From contig MU401455.1 of assembly GCA_022579005.1 (NCBI GenBank), forward strand, positions 310,001-374,000: DNA of 64,000 bases, given 5' to 3'. The position numbers and the translations under genes are program-made. Of this stretch, positions 11,679-24,400 are shown one piece after another. Source of the DNA: Poronia punctata (lineage: Eukaryota > Ascomycota > Sordariomycetes > Xylariales > Xylariaceae). The first letter of the stretch is position 1. Each line of letters begins with the position of its first letter. The notes beneath the pieces were generated by a model that was given only the letters and a program-made list of their open reading frames with translations, did not search any database and was not told where the DNA came from.

Positions 11679-13217
11679 AATAACTAATATAAGCTTTTTT
11701 TTAAAAAATAAAGCTTTGTTTAGCTTTAACTATGTTTATTTTAATTTTTATAAGTAGTTAAAAAGTAAGTTATATTAAATTTTTAGTAATTGTTTAAAGC
11801 TATAAAGCGCTTTTTATAGTTTGTATATTTTTTTAAGTTTTTAAAAACTAAGTAAAAAATATATATAAACGTTTATATTTATATTTTTATATAAAAAAGC
11901 AATTTTAACGTTTAATTAATTATATTTTTAGTTAAAAATAGCTATAAAAGTAAACAGTGCTTTATAAGTTTTTTATTAAATAATAAATATAAAAGTTACG
12001 CTATAGTTAATTTTATATTTTTGTTTAAAGCTTTTTGCTATTTAGCGTACTTTATAGCATAAAATAACGTTACTAGGCTTTAATTTTACTTTATATACTT
12101 ATTTTTTTAATAAAATATATAAAAAGTTATTATAATTAATTAAGTTTTAAGTTTTATTATTTATAATAAAATTAACTTTATTTTTTATTACTTTTATTTA
12201 GTATTTTTGCTTAAGTAACTTTATAACTTTTATATAGCTTTTTAGTTTGTTTATTATAGCTGCTAAAAAGGCTTTGTTTTTTAAAATAGCATTATAATAT
12301 ATTGCAATATTAAGATTTTTAATATTTTTAAAGGTAATTTTTAACTAAATAAGTATTAAAGTGTTAGTATAGTTATTTAATTTGCTAATTTGCTAATTTA
12401 TGTTTTTTAAAAAAGCTTATTTTTATAGTGCTGTTTTTAGCTTTAATAGTACTATAGTTTAGGTTATTATTATATTGCTTTTTAGTATTTTAAATAGCTT
12501 TATAAAGTAAGCTTAAACTGTTAAAGGTTTTTTAAATAGTTTTTTAATTAACTTATTTAAAAGGAGCTAGTTTTTAAATTATAGTGCTGCGTTTTTTGCT
12601 TTAATTTAAAAGGCTAGCTTTTTAAGTAATAATTATTTATTAATAAAAACTATTAAGTGCTTAGCTAGGTATATATAATATAGTACTATTTTAGCATATA
12701 GCAAAGCAAAAAACTTAGGATTTAATAATAAAAGTATAAAGTTTTTAAAACTTATTATTACGTTTTTATTAAACAATATTTTTTTAGCTTATTTTATTGC
12801 TTTAGTTGCTATGTTTTATAAATAATAAATGTTATTAGCGTTATATTTAACTAATATTATTATTTTAGCTTAGTTATTTAGCTTTTTTAAGTAAGTTTTT
12901 TTAAAAACTAACTTATAAGCTTAAGTGCTAAGTTATTTTTAGTAAGTAGTGTTTAGTTTTTTTTTAGTTTATACTTTAAATAGTAATATATTATTTAATA
13001 TACTATTTAAAGTGCGCTGTTAAATTTATATAGTAGCTTTAAATATTTTGCTTTAAAGTTTAAAAAGTAGTTTTAAGTTTGTTATAATAGCTTATACTAA
13101 GCTTTAAAAAGTACAGTATAAATGTTTAACTAAACTAGCTTACTTATGCTAATAAAGTGCTATAAACTTTTATTATACTTTTTGTTTATTAAAAAAGCTT
13201 ATAATTATTTTATTATT

Positions 13218-13235
13218 AAATTTGCTACTATTGTT
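13218..13235 (-). other. RIP-altered integrase motif (DNGGEF to NNSSKF)
   Basis: The minus strand reads AAC AAT AGT AGC AAA TTT. The copia integrase block around the second catalytic Asp is DNGGEF; each of the four altered residues (Asp, Gly, Gly, Glu) is explained by a G-to-A change. The following 25 codons keep the family pattern (FNNK..I.SFF.K..V and then KFIALY). Confidence 0.85.
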
Positions 13236-16073
13236 TATTTTATAAAATTATACTTTTTAGCTAGTTTATACTTTTACTTACTTAATATTAGTTTTAATAA
13301 AATATTTAACGTTTAATTTATAATAAAGTAAATATAATTACAAAAAATATATTATATTATTAAGTACTAGTAAGTAGTATTGCTTGTTTATTAACATAAA
13401 AGGTATTATAAGGCTACTAAGGTTTATATATTGCCTTGTACTTTATTAAGTTAATTATAGCACTTTAATATAATTGTTTTTTATAGTACTTTTTGCTAGT
13501 TAATATGCTTTATAAGTAATGTTACTATAATTGTTTATAATTTAGATTTTTTATATTATAGCTACTTTTTAGCAATTTTTAAAATTAATATGTTTTAAGC
13601 ATTAATATAGTAGTATAAGCAATACTATAAGTATAGTATTTAAAGTTATAAAGGCTATAAGTAAAAAACTAATAATAAGTAGCTTTTATAGCTTTAAGGT
13701 AATTATAATAAAGTAATTAAAAAAGTAAAATTTATTATAAAGGCAACTATATATAATTAAAGTTTTATATTTAAGCTTATTTAAAAAGTTAAAAAGTATT
13801 TAAGTTTTAAACCTATTTTATTAAAAAATAAAGTTGTTTTATATAATAAAAGTGCTAATAAAAATAAGATTTAATTTTATATAAAAAATAAAAAGTACGT
13901 TTTATAGTATAATAAGTTAAGTGTTGTTTTTTTATTAAACTACTAAGTTAACGCTTTTAGTACTTAGTACTATTACTTTTACTTTTACTTTTTTTATTTT
14001 AAAAAGATTTAAAAAAAATTATATTTATTAAATATTTAGTTTTTATAGCAAATATATATTAAAGCTTTTATATTAAATAGCTAGTTTAAGTATTTAGTAG
14101 TTAAAAGTTTTATAAAAACTTTAAGTATTATTGTTAAAATATTTATAAAAAAAGTAATAGCGTATGCTTTATTATTGCTTAGTAATAAGAAAGCATTTTA
14201 TTAATTACTAGCTAAGTAGTTTATTACTTTGTTTTAGTTTATATAGTAGCTTTTTAAGTTAATATTATTAAGTAAGTTATTAAAAAAACTGTTTAAAATA
14301 TTTAAATATAGTAGTTAGCTATTTTAATAATAAGCTATTTTAAGTAGCTATTATTATTTATTTTTGTTTTTTAAAGTGTAGTATTTATTATTGCTATAGT
14401 TTTTATACTTAGTGCTAATTTATTTATATAAAAAACAAACTTTTTAATATAAGCTAAAATACTTTATAAGCTTAGGTCTTTTAATAAATAGTTTAGTAAA
14501 AATATATAGTTACTAACTACTTTAGCTATACTTAAACTTTTATTGCTTAGTAAAGTAAACTTTATTATTTATATATATATTTTTAAAGTAGTATACAAAC
14601 ATTATTAAAGTATTTTATTTTATATTGCTAGCAAGTTTAATTTAATAGTTTTATACTTTAAATATAAGGTTTTTTAATATAATAAAAGTACTTATGCTAA
14701 CTTTTGCAATAGTATAGCTTATTATTATTAAGGTTTTTTAGTTATTAAAAGCATTTTTTAAATTTATAAAGTACTATAGTTACTTTAGTTTATTTAAGAT
14801 TTTTTAAGTTAACTATAAAAAGTTAAAAGCTTAATAGTTATTTACTTAATGCTTATTATATTTATTAATTTTTTTTATTTAAAGTAGTAATTTTTTTAAT
14901 AAGGTATAAAAAATGTTTAAAAAGTAGTTTATACTTTGTTGTTAGCAATAAGTTGCTAAAAATTAGTATATTATAAAAGTATTTATTTTATTATTAATAT
15001 TTTATTTTTATTAAATAATAGTATTAAGTTTGCTTTTAATTTTAGTAAGTAAATAATTATTTATAGTTTGCTAATATATATATTATTTAATATAGTTATT
15101 TTAAGTATTAATAAAGAAGTTGTTTTTAAAGTTTGCAAGTTTTTTAAAAGTACTATTAAAAATGTCTTTAATACTTTTTTTAAAAGCTATATTTTATAGT
15201 ACAATATTAAAGTTATTTTAGTTAAAACTGCTGTTTTTTAGCTTAAAAACATTGCTAAAGCTGGCTTTTAATTTTATTAATTTTAATAATTATATTTTAA
15301 TATTATAGTTATTTAAGTTAAGCTGCTTAAGCTTTTTTGCTTTACGTTATAATATAGCTTTAGTAAAGTTAAAAGTATTGTTTTTTTATATTAAAAATAT
15401 AAAAAAAAGAATATAAGTTTTTTTTACTATATATATAAGTAAATCTTTATTATTGTTGTTTTTTAAAAAAAGTGTTTTAATATTTTTAGTAGTTTAATTT
15501 ACTAGTTTTTTTAGTTTATTTTCTTATAAGTATTAAAAGCGCAAAGCAGTTAAAAAACGCTATTGTATTAAAAGGCTAGCAGCTATAAAATCTTTTAAAA
15601 AAAAGTTACTAAAACTTATAATTTTTTGCTTTTTTTTTTAGCGTTAGTTATTACTAATATTAGTAAAAAAAAAATTTGTATTTAATTTTTTTTGCTTTAA
15701 TAAAGGTTTAATTTTAAATTTTATAAGTAAAAATAAATCTTATAAAAAATTTTAAATTTTTTATAAGTTTATAATAATAACTATTAAGCTATTATAAACT
15801 ATTTTGCTATTAAGCATGCTATTAAATATATTATTAAAGTAGGCTTAAAAAAATTTGCTAATAAAAAGTATCTTTTTAGTTAACTTTTATTAAAAAAGTT
15901 TATTAACTTTAATAAAAGTTTATAACTTTATATTAAAAGTTTTAACTTTATTTTAAAGGTTTTATATAACTTTATAATGCAAAGGTTTTTTACGCATTAA
16001 TAGTACTAGCAGCTATAATAAAAGTGCTAAGTGCTTAGGTCTTAGTTATATAGCTAAACCTAGGCTTATAACT

Positions 16074-16272
16074 TATTAAATTGTAATATATAAAGTATAC
16101 TTTAAAGTACTAAGTTTTTTTATATTAACTTATAACATTACTAAAGGAGTAAGTACTATTATAGTATAGGTTAGAGATTAATCTACTATAATATATAATA
16201 ATCTTTTTTATAATACTTAACTCTACTTTATATCTTTGTACTAGAACTAACGGTTTGTTTTATAATATAACA
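16074..16272 (-). repeat. 5' LTR of the copia element (right end)
   Basis: A 199 bp repeat matching 10344-10542 without gaps; the terminal TG has become TA. At 10 of the 22 differing sites this copy keeps the G or C, and at 12 the other copy does, so the two copies were mutated independently. Confidence 0.93.
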
Positions 16273-16277
16273 GTAGG
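16273..16277. repeat. Target-site duplication, right copy (GTAGG)
   Basis: GTAGG directly follows the TAACA end of the right LTR and equals 10339-10343. Normal base composition resumes here at once. Confidence 0.9.
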
Positions 16278-19200
16278 GGATTATTGACCCGATATAAAGA
16301 TCATTTAGTTAACCAAGTGCTTGCTAAAACAGTATACTTTGGTCTCACCTAGATTTTCCTGGAAAAGCGCTGGGTGGATTGGATAAGGACATAAATATAC
16401 GTCAATGTGCCGCTTAAAAGGTGAAAGCATTAGTGTTATGATGGTATATCTGTAAATAGGGGCAGAAGGTCATACCTACGAATTGACTTGGGGCGGACAA
16501 GCGGATTATGCCGACTCACGAATGTGAGGAGGTTGTCTGAATCATCTTTATTGCCACCTGATCAATCACAGGTTGATGTGGTAGTTGTCACAGGTGACTT
16601 TATTTGCAGTTACTTTTTGCGTGAGGCGTGTGCCTCGTTCGCAAGTGAAGTCTAAATACCCAAAGCCCCATTCTCCGTACATAGATGGGGTGCCACTCAA
16701 TGTGACTGACCATGATATTAATTGGACTCCCATCTATCTATCCGGTCGAGTTTGGTTGTGCAAATACACCGCACCAAAGAGCCGGGAATTACACACAGAA
16801 TCGATCGATAAATTACGGCCATGTCGGAGGAGACAGCCAACAGCATTTGTCGGGGATTGCGGGCTAGACTGACTCAGTGGGACCGGAGTGTACCATGACA
16901 ACATCTAGGCACAGGCTCGGGTCGGCGGAGGGGTTTGTGCCCCAGTTGTTAGGCCGCACTCTGGACGTATATTTGGTAATCAATACTCGTTTGTTTCACC
17001 CGAGGTACGAGTAAACAGAAACAAAATATGGTACTAAACAACGGCGCGGCACGGGTATCGCTTAATACAACACCCTGCTGGTCCCCTGCCAAGTGTCTTG
17101 GAGGATATCCTTAGCCTACAAACACCATTGGCATCCGAAGCCTCATTTGACCGGTATTAAGTATCAGGAGAAATGACGAGGATAATAAACAAGCCCTTTA
17201 GCCTCGGGTTGTGTGTGGATTTTCCAGAACGATTCATTTCTGGAAACTAAATAAGAAGACACCTCAATGTTTCAAGGTTATTATCAAGAAACCGTTTACC
17301 AGTAGGTAGGCGTAGTGGAACCGAACCAAGCATATGGATCCCGACTGGATCCAATCGATCTTTGTACGCGGATTCTGCAGTCAAGGCAGGTACGTTCCTG
17401 TATACAGGGAGTACACGTGTAAAGCTTTCTACCTAGTTCTTCACGCTTGAAACCGTAATCAAGTGATTAACCATATGACCAGGTTGGCTGGGATATTCAG
17501 GCACAGGAATATTATTTGATATCTTCTTCGAATCATATATACATACGTGTTTTACCTATCTAGAGTTACTTACACATACGTGTGCATACCTACCTTACCT
17601 AACCAACAAAAGCCCCTGTGTCTAGGTACCTAATAGGTTAGGTTACAGAGCTACACCGAAACAAAAGTTTTGGCGAGGTAAATTTACTTAATCAATTTAA
17701 GGGTCTTTACTTCAAGAGAAGAATAGACTCAAACAGGGCCTAACCCACCCGATGGCGGCATCTTGTTCTTTTAATTAGGCTTCTCTAGTTCCAGTCGCGA
17801 GTTCTAGCAAAAATATATGGTAATACCCGTCCCGCTTATAAGTCGTGATATGACAGGGCCGATGCATCTGTCGTGGTCCTGTAGAGTTTGAATTTTGATA
17901 ATCAATCAACCCGAGGGTCCGGGCTCTCTTGCCAAGGGCCCGGACATACAAACATTAAAACAAGCGAGAAATGACCTACCCGTACCTACATAATACCCGT
18001 CTTACGTGATGTGTAGTCTAGGCAGTTTAAACGATGGTCAAGATTATGGTTGTTTCAAGTGCAAAAGCCACCCGTTACCATTTGTTTCGTCCTTGGCCAG
18101 GACCCCACTATAGGTACTTACCTACTTATGGGACAACACTAGAAAACTAAAAGGATGCGGGGCTCGAGCGCATAAGAGAACGGGGTGGTGTCTTTACTCG
18201 TAGATAAGGTACGTTTGTTGACGGTGTCGTTAAGAACCAAAGGTGTAGAGTTGGCAATATTTTCAATTTACCTAACCTAGAAATCTATGCTGTACACGTT
18301 TAATACTAACCACCAATACAATTAATATTCGAACTTTTCTGTAGCAGCGGGGAAAGGTCGTGTTGTGCCGCAGGGGTCAATTATTTATCTCGTATTTGAT
18401 CGCTAGGAATAGAGGCTAGATATTGAACTACCCGAACGGCGGTAATGTAACTATGGGATTTAGTAATAACTCCCTACTCGTAGAAAAAGAGGGTTTGTTG
18501 TTTCGGGCTTGAAATCAACCTTGGCTTTGTTGGTGCAGGGTCTTGAAATGCCACATCAATGCCATTGCCATGTCAGCACTCAGCACTTCGCCGCCCGTGT
18601 GGCTTCCAGCTTCCTATTCGGGGACTTCTACTTTGCTCATGGGCGTCACGCAACGGGACCCCTGTCCCCGCATTTTAAGTGGTTGAGGGAGTGGGGAACC
18701 GGGAAACTGTTTCTGCAGGTACCAGATTGCTAGCAGGGGTTGGAAACACACTAATCCCCAGGAGTCAACTGGTACTACATTACCTGCCGACCTAATGTCG
18801 TTCATCTTTTAAACCGACAGTCGTGGAAACAAAAAAGGGGGGGGGTGTTTGCTCTGAATAAGGCTATCTTTTTTGGAAACGTCAGTGAGATAGACATTGC
18901 TGGCCCGACACGTATCTTTTGCTGCAAATCATAAAGATCGTCATATGTCATGAACCATCGCTCAAGGTCCTTTGCCTCGCCTTGTTTCACTGTCACGAAA
19001 TAGTTTGTTGTCAACATTATCCAGATAGCCCTGCCCTAATGTGACTCCCTAGGTAGGCTTCGGTTTGTCAGGCCTGGTCATCATGTCTAAGAAAACATCT
19101 GATATATTGGAAACTCTCTCATATGCTGACTTTGCTTGTATGTAAAGATGTATCTACAAGAGCAAATCAAATATTGTTATCTATTAGATGTAAATTGGCT

Positions 19201-20037
19201 CGTGATTAATTATCTTGGTTGCTCAGTGGGGTGTGAAACAGAGATTTGACATTTTCTCGCTGACTGACGATCAGATCGTCATTGAGGCCTGCTGATTAGA
19301 GCTGGCGCTTGCGCTTTACGGGGCCTTGACCGTACTTTTTGGGCCTGCTATCTTGTAATTTGCACTCGGACACCAAAAGGCAGGTAGACCGTAGGGCATG
19401 TATTTTACCTTTCTACCAAACCAGACATTTTGTGTTGTCTTTTGTTGCCCATGTACGTGTACGTAGCGACCCCGGTGATTCGTTCCTTTGCCCTCTCGAC
19501 CACCAAGCCTGTCGCTCTTTCGATTGTACCTTACGATTGTACCTTACAACGGGGACTGCCATATCCCCACAGTCCCACAGTGCCTGACTCTCGTTCATAT
19601 AGGTACCCTCCCTTATCCATTTTACATTCTCGCTCTTTCTCTCCCTTCCGTTGCCTCAGCCTCCCCGATATTGATATATCAGCGCGCCTGTTCGTGAGAC
19701 CGTCAGTGCTTTTCAGCCAACCACTCTCGCTCCCTTGTGTCAATCTCCGGCACACTTACACTCCTTTAAAAAGCCACGAGGCCCCTCGCACCTCCTCGAG
19801 GACATTGATCTAACAAACTCAAGCACAATTGATTGAATCAATTCCTCCACTCCTTTTTTACATTCATTTCCATCGGACGCCAGTCGTTCGTTCATTGACC
19901 CATCTACGGTCTCATCTGCCACACTCATAGTCAGTGTTTTACGTCAGTCATTCAACAGCCGCCGGAGGACCCCTCGAAAAAGTCACGAATCCCACATTAC
20001 ACTCACTCGACTCGACTCGATTCAGGTCCAGACACTG
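16278..20037. other. Gene-free DNA right of the retrotransposon
   Basis: 3.8 kb with no gene I can support. Open frames at 16585-16872 (+), 18509-18733 (+) and 18802-19017 (-) are isolated, and I recognise nothing in them. The 8-mer TACTCGTA occurs at 18195 and 18475. From about 19,430 the plus strand becomes rich in CT tracts and resembles the promoter and 5' UTR of the CAP gene that follows. Confidence 0.45.
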
Positions 20038-20412
20038 GTAAGTTTAATTAGAAACTCCTTTGTTTCTTTGTTCCCACGTGCCTTGAAGGTCACCAACACA
20101 TCATTCGTTGCTTTGCCAATGAGATAAAAATAATACTGTCTTTGTCGGTAACGACGAGGTCCGAGGCTACTGGAACAAAACAGCTCCAGCGCAGCCTCTG
20201 GGTTTCTGATCCAGACATGTCCCTGCAATCTTCCCTCATTGACGCATAATACAATGAAACGCGGGAGTACTTGTCTGTGTTCTTCCCTTCGGCCTTTTCC
20301 GCAGACTAATATGCCTTTCTATCTTTGCTTGACCTGAGCATCATAGCATTCTCAACATGCAATGACCATACATTCACTCTTTTGCATTATCGTCTCTCAT
20401 TTCGCTCTGCAG
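20038..20412 (+). other. Possible 5' UTR intron of the CAP-protein gene
   Basis: A GGTAAGT donor at 20038 and a pyrimidine-rich CTCTGCAG acceptor ending at 20412 bracket 375 bp just upstream of the CAP start codon. A spliced leader of this kind is common in highly expressed secreted-protein genes of fungi. There is no frame to test it with, so this is an inference. Confidence 0.35.
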
Positions 20413-20491
20413 ATTTATAACAACTGTTGTGCCTAACCAATTGTATCTACTTTCTAGTTCATTCCACAAAAACTCATCATACGAAAACAAC

Positions 20492-21478
20492 ATGAAGTCA
20501 TCAATCTTCCTCGCAGCTACTAGCGCCATGCTGGCGATGGCCGGTCCTGTTGAGAAGCGGGCGATGGAGACGGAGGTTGTAGTAGAATACTACACAGTCA
20601 CCGTTACAGGAGAACGTCCCGCGCCGACACCTTCTAACATCAAAGTGCGCCCTCATGGCCACACGCATAACCACTCGCCTGTGCATGAGACCAAGCCCAC
20701 ACCGGTTGTCACCGTGACTGCTACGCCCGAACAGGAGAAGCCAAAGCCTACTAAGCAAGCCCCTCCCCCTACCGAACACGCCCCTACCAAGGGTGGCAAC
20801 AGCGGCAACAGCGGCCACAGCGACAAGGCCATCGACGACAAGAATTTCCAGGACCAGTCAGTCTTTCATCACAACATCCATCGGGCGAACCACTCTGCCC
20901 CGGAGGTAGGCTGGGACCACACCCTTGCCCAGTGGGCCGATAATACAGCCAATACGTGCACGTTCAAGCACGATATGTAAGTGACAATCGAACCTACCCC
21001 ATGTATCCACACTAGCTAACATTCTTACAGGGACCAAGGTACTGGAGGCTATGGTCAGAACATTGCCTTGTGGGGTGGAACCAGCGGGGCCAAGAACCTC
21101 GGTTTTGCTGGTGCCATCAAGATGGCTGCCACCAACATGTGGTATAACGGCGAGTTCAACAGCTTCCTGCCTTCTTTCTACGGACAGCCCACCCCCGACA
21201 TGAACAACTTCGAGGCATGGGGCCACATGAGCCAGATGGTCTGGGCCTCTTCGACTAAAATCGGCTGTGCGGCCGTTTTCTGCCCTCGTGGCACCGCCTA
21301 TGACGACATGGATGCTTGGTTCTCTGTCTGCAACTACCACCCGCCAGGTACGTTCTGTTCATATCCGATCTTGATTATTATTATAACTGTTTTGCTAACG
21401 TTGGATCAAGGAAACATGGGAGGCTCCTACGGCCAGAACATCCACCCGCCCAAGGGTGACCGCACAGTGATGGCTTAA
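20492..21478 (+). CDS. Secreted CAP-domain (SCP/PR-1-like) protein
   Basis: Exons 20492..20976, 21031..21347 and 21411..21478 give 289 residues; introns are 54 bp (GTAAGT; branch GCTAAC) and 63 bp (GTACGT; branch GCTAAC). Residues 1-17 form a signal peptide (MKSSIFLAATSAMLAMAGP) followed by a Lys-Arg pair (EKRA), a likely Kex2-type site. Residues 18 to about 115 are a Pro/Thr/His-rich linker. The CAP domain follows: HNIHRANHSAPEVGWDHTLA, TCTFKHDM, GGYGQNIALWGG, HMSQMVWASSTKIGCAAVFC and SVCNYHPPGNMGGSYGQNI, all diagnostic family blocks. CAP proteins of fungi bind sterols or lipids and can act in host interaction; which applies here is unknown. The start is the Met of the signal peptide; an upstream in-frame Met would bury it. 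Confidence 0.92.
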
Positions 21479-24400
21479 GCGACGCCGAAACACTGCCACA
21501 TTCTTGTGAGCTAGCCCTTTTGCTAGACAGGTCCGGGACCATTTGCCATTTCTGGCATCTACATACGACGAGCATCCTCAGGGAGGGGTTTTATTGTGAG
21601 GAACATGTACACTTGTAGCGCCGTGCTATGCAGCTCGAAGGCGGTACGGGAAAAGTTGAACGATGATGATGCGATGCTTGCGACGTATCAAGAATATTGT
21701 ATGGAATGGCCCTGCTGGATCAAGTCGATGTCCCGCTTCACTTTCACTTCATTGCCAGACTTAGGAGTGCCGCCTGTCCCACTCAGCTGGGCCTTGTTTC
21801 AGCGTCTTGAAGAACGTACGGCCTTGGTCCTGGTTCAAGATGGCGCGCTACTATGTCTGGCCCCTGCTTTGGGGTTAAGGAAAACTTCTTGGAGCTTTAC
21901 TTCGTGTACTTAACTTTGTTCTTTTCTGACGGCAAGTTTGCTTCTGATCTCTACTGTCAGTGTATATCCTGCACACCTGTGCCGTGCAAATCCAGTTCCC
22001 CTTTTGATATGTTCACGAGACGACACAGACACGAATACTCTGAAGGGAATGTTACGAAGGTAAATGAAACTTCAAATCATTCCACTTTATCGTACCATGG
22101 GCCATGATGTCAAGTCTGCCGATGCTTCTCTTATATGTTTCCCGGGAATGGCAGTGACAAATAGTTGTCCGTCCCAACGTGAAGACTCCTTTCCGCTCGG
22201 AACAACTGGTGACTACGAGTATGAATAGTTGGCTATAGCCTATTAGCCATGTCTTTAACATGCAGGTAAAAATGAATCATAGAATCCAGCCCCCGGCCCC
22301 AGCAGCCAGCTATTATAACAGAAGGCAAAGTGCTATACCTAGGTATTATTTTCTATTCCTGCTAGTCATTCCATGTGTGTCCTTGACATTTGGTGGGATT
22401 TGTTAGTTGCGTCGCCTTGTATGTATAATGTATGATGTGTATAATGCTTCAAGGCACTGACTGTATCGGGCCAAGCGGGCCAAGCGGGCCATGGATGCCT
22501 ACCGGTAGATGTTCAGATATATACTTGTATATATTACGTGAGTAACAATGCTGGTGCCGCTCATAAGCATACGGGGGATCATCGTGTCGAGAGGATATTA
22601 TAAACATCCCGCTGTGTCTTGATGCGTGGTGTTGGATTACCTAATCTAGGTGTATGGTTTTGCGGCATAGAAATGCCTCGACTAAGTACTTACTTGACAT
22701 TTCTCATTACTTATCTTAGTTAGGTTGGCGGCCTACGAATGATATTTGAGGGACTTCAACCAGATCTGGTACAGTTAGAATCGCGTTGAATGTAATACGA
22801 GTATGTGATGATGTCGGCTGACAACACTTTCTTTCCCTTTTCTTTCTACGAGTACGAGTGCCGAACCTATGGAATGGTAGGTACATACCAAGGTACTCTA
22901 GGCGCAGAAGTAATTAGGCGCTTCGGTTAGGAAAGGTAAATACTTTAGGGTTTATATATAGAAAACAACCAATCAGTCAAGATAAGGTAGGCGATGTTAC
23001 GATGCTTGGGTCATAATAGGTGATTGATTCTATGTCCATGGCTACCTCGTATATCGCGTGTATAATGTTCCTAATCTAGTACTGGAGACTGGAGTTAGGG
23101 AAGATAAGAAAAGAGAACACGCTCTTTCCATTTAATAATTAAGTTAGGTTTGGCCAAGGCTTGTAGCCGTAAGGTAGGTAGAGGTTTTTACCACACGTTT
23201 TACCACGGGGGCTCGAGGACACGGCAGTCCGGCGATTCGAGTAGCGAGAGATGAGGATGATGGACGACGACATCTCCTCCCCAGACGAGGTACCTGGTAC
23301 TTGTAGATAGATAATGTAGACAAGTATTAGATATATTTATAAGACTGTTTCGACCTATTCTTTGCGGCCTCGCAAGTAGGTGGAAATGACAATATAAATG
23401 TTCATCTACGTCTACATCTATCCGCTTCGGATGATCGTAGGTATATCCCAGATAAGTGAGTAGACAAAGGCGCAAATTACACGTGAATAGACGATGATCT
23501 ACATATGTCCACAGGTAGGTATATCCTAGGGTGCTAGGTTACAGACTACATACATATGCATCGTTCGGTGATACCATACAGTACCTACGAGTAGGTAGGT
23601 TAGGGTCCTATCACCTAGGTTGGGTTGAACAGTTACACAACTCTTTCAGATGCACATGTAAGAAGTAAGAGGAGTGATAGGACTTATACGTGTACGTGTA
23701 CGAGTATATACAAGTAGAAACTTATATAATGCTGCGATAGGAGAAGCCAAAATGCAATCAAGTAATTAGGTTAGGTTAGATATATCGACGCCAAGGCTGA
23801 GTAAGTAAGTTAAGGTACGGAACGAACGGAATTCGGCACCATCCCCACGAATCGACGATAATGATATTCATGTGCAAGTACACGGTACAAAAGACTAGGC
23901 ACCGATTTTAATCCTTCAAGAAATACACGAGTTGGAGGGGGGGAGCCCGCCGTTGGCTCCTGGCGTATTTGCGTCACAATTTAGTGGATATGAGAGGCAG
24001 TGTCGCCAATTATAGCTTTCGTCTATCTACATACAGGTATTACCTTACAACTTAGTATGTATGTGTTTGCATGATCAGAAGCCTTATCCTGAATACATTG
24101 GAAGGATTGTCTTGATCGTGCTGAGTCTACGAGTACACCTGCGAGTACTGCCGGCATTTTTTGAGGGCATATGATTTGTGGTAAATTTACATTCAACCTA
24201 CGTATAAATATAGGTACGTTATCAATTTATTCCCGTTTGTACATATGTCTTTATATATGCATAGCATTGCACAGGGGTTCTTATCTATGCCGGAAAGTTG
24301 AAACAGACCAACAGTGCACTTTTGACATTTGTTAAAAATAATGGGGGCAGGTAAGAGGGTGGCGTTGGTTACAATGTACCAGTACACAATCTTCGTCTCG

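Larger units (their letters stand above)
10344..16272 (-). mobile_element. Ty1/copia-type LTR retrotransposon, RIP-inactivated
   Basis: A complete 5,929 bp element with 199 bp LTRs and a 5 bp duplication, in extremely AT-rich sequence without open frames. It reads on the minus strand: 5' LTR at 16272-16074, 3' LTR at 10542-10344. Decayed copia protein motifs remain in order. At 13235-13218 the minus strand reads NNSSKF where an integrase has DNGGEF, followed by S-F-F and a KFIALY block like the usual TAPY. At 11678-11667 it reads YVNN where reverse transcriptase has YVDD, flanked by LILVI and ILIF. Near 10.7-10.8 kb a LTKSNF..LKKL string resembles the RNase H tail. Asp-to-Asn, Gly-to-Ser and Glu-to-Lys are G-to-A changes, and internal stops are frequent. 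The order INT-RT-RH gives copia rather than gypsy. It cannot encode anything functional. Confidence 0.93.

Noticed and set aside
10344..16272. Reading the AT-rich island as a centromere fragment or mitochondrial insertion
   Set aside because: Exact LTRs, a 5 bp target duplication and ordered copia protein relics explain the whole block.
18802..19017. A 71-codon minus-strand frame with a charged stretch
   Set aside because: Too short, isolated and unrecognised; may be a decayed exon but nothing supports it.
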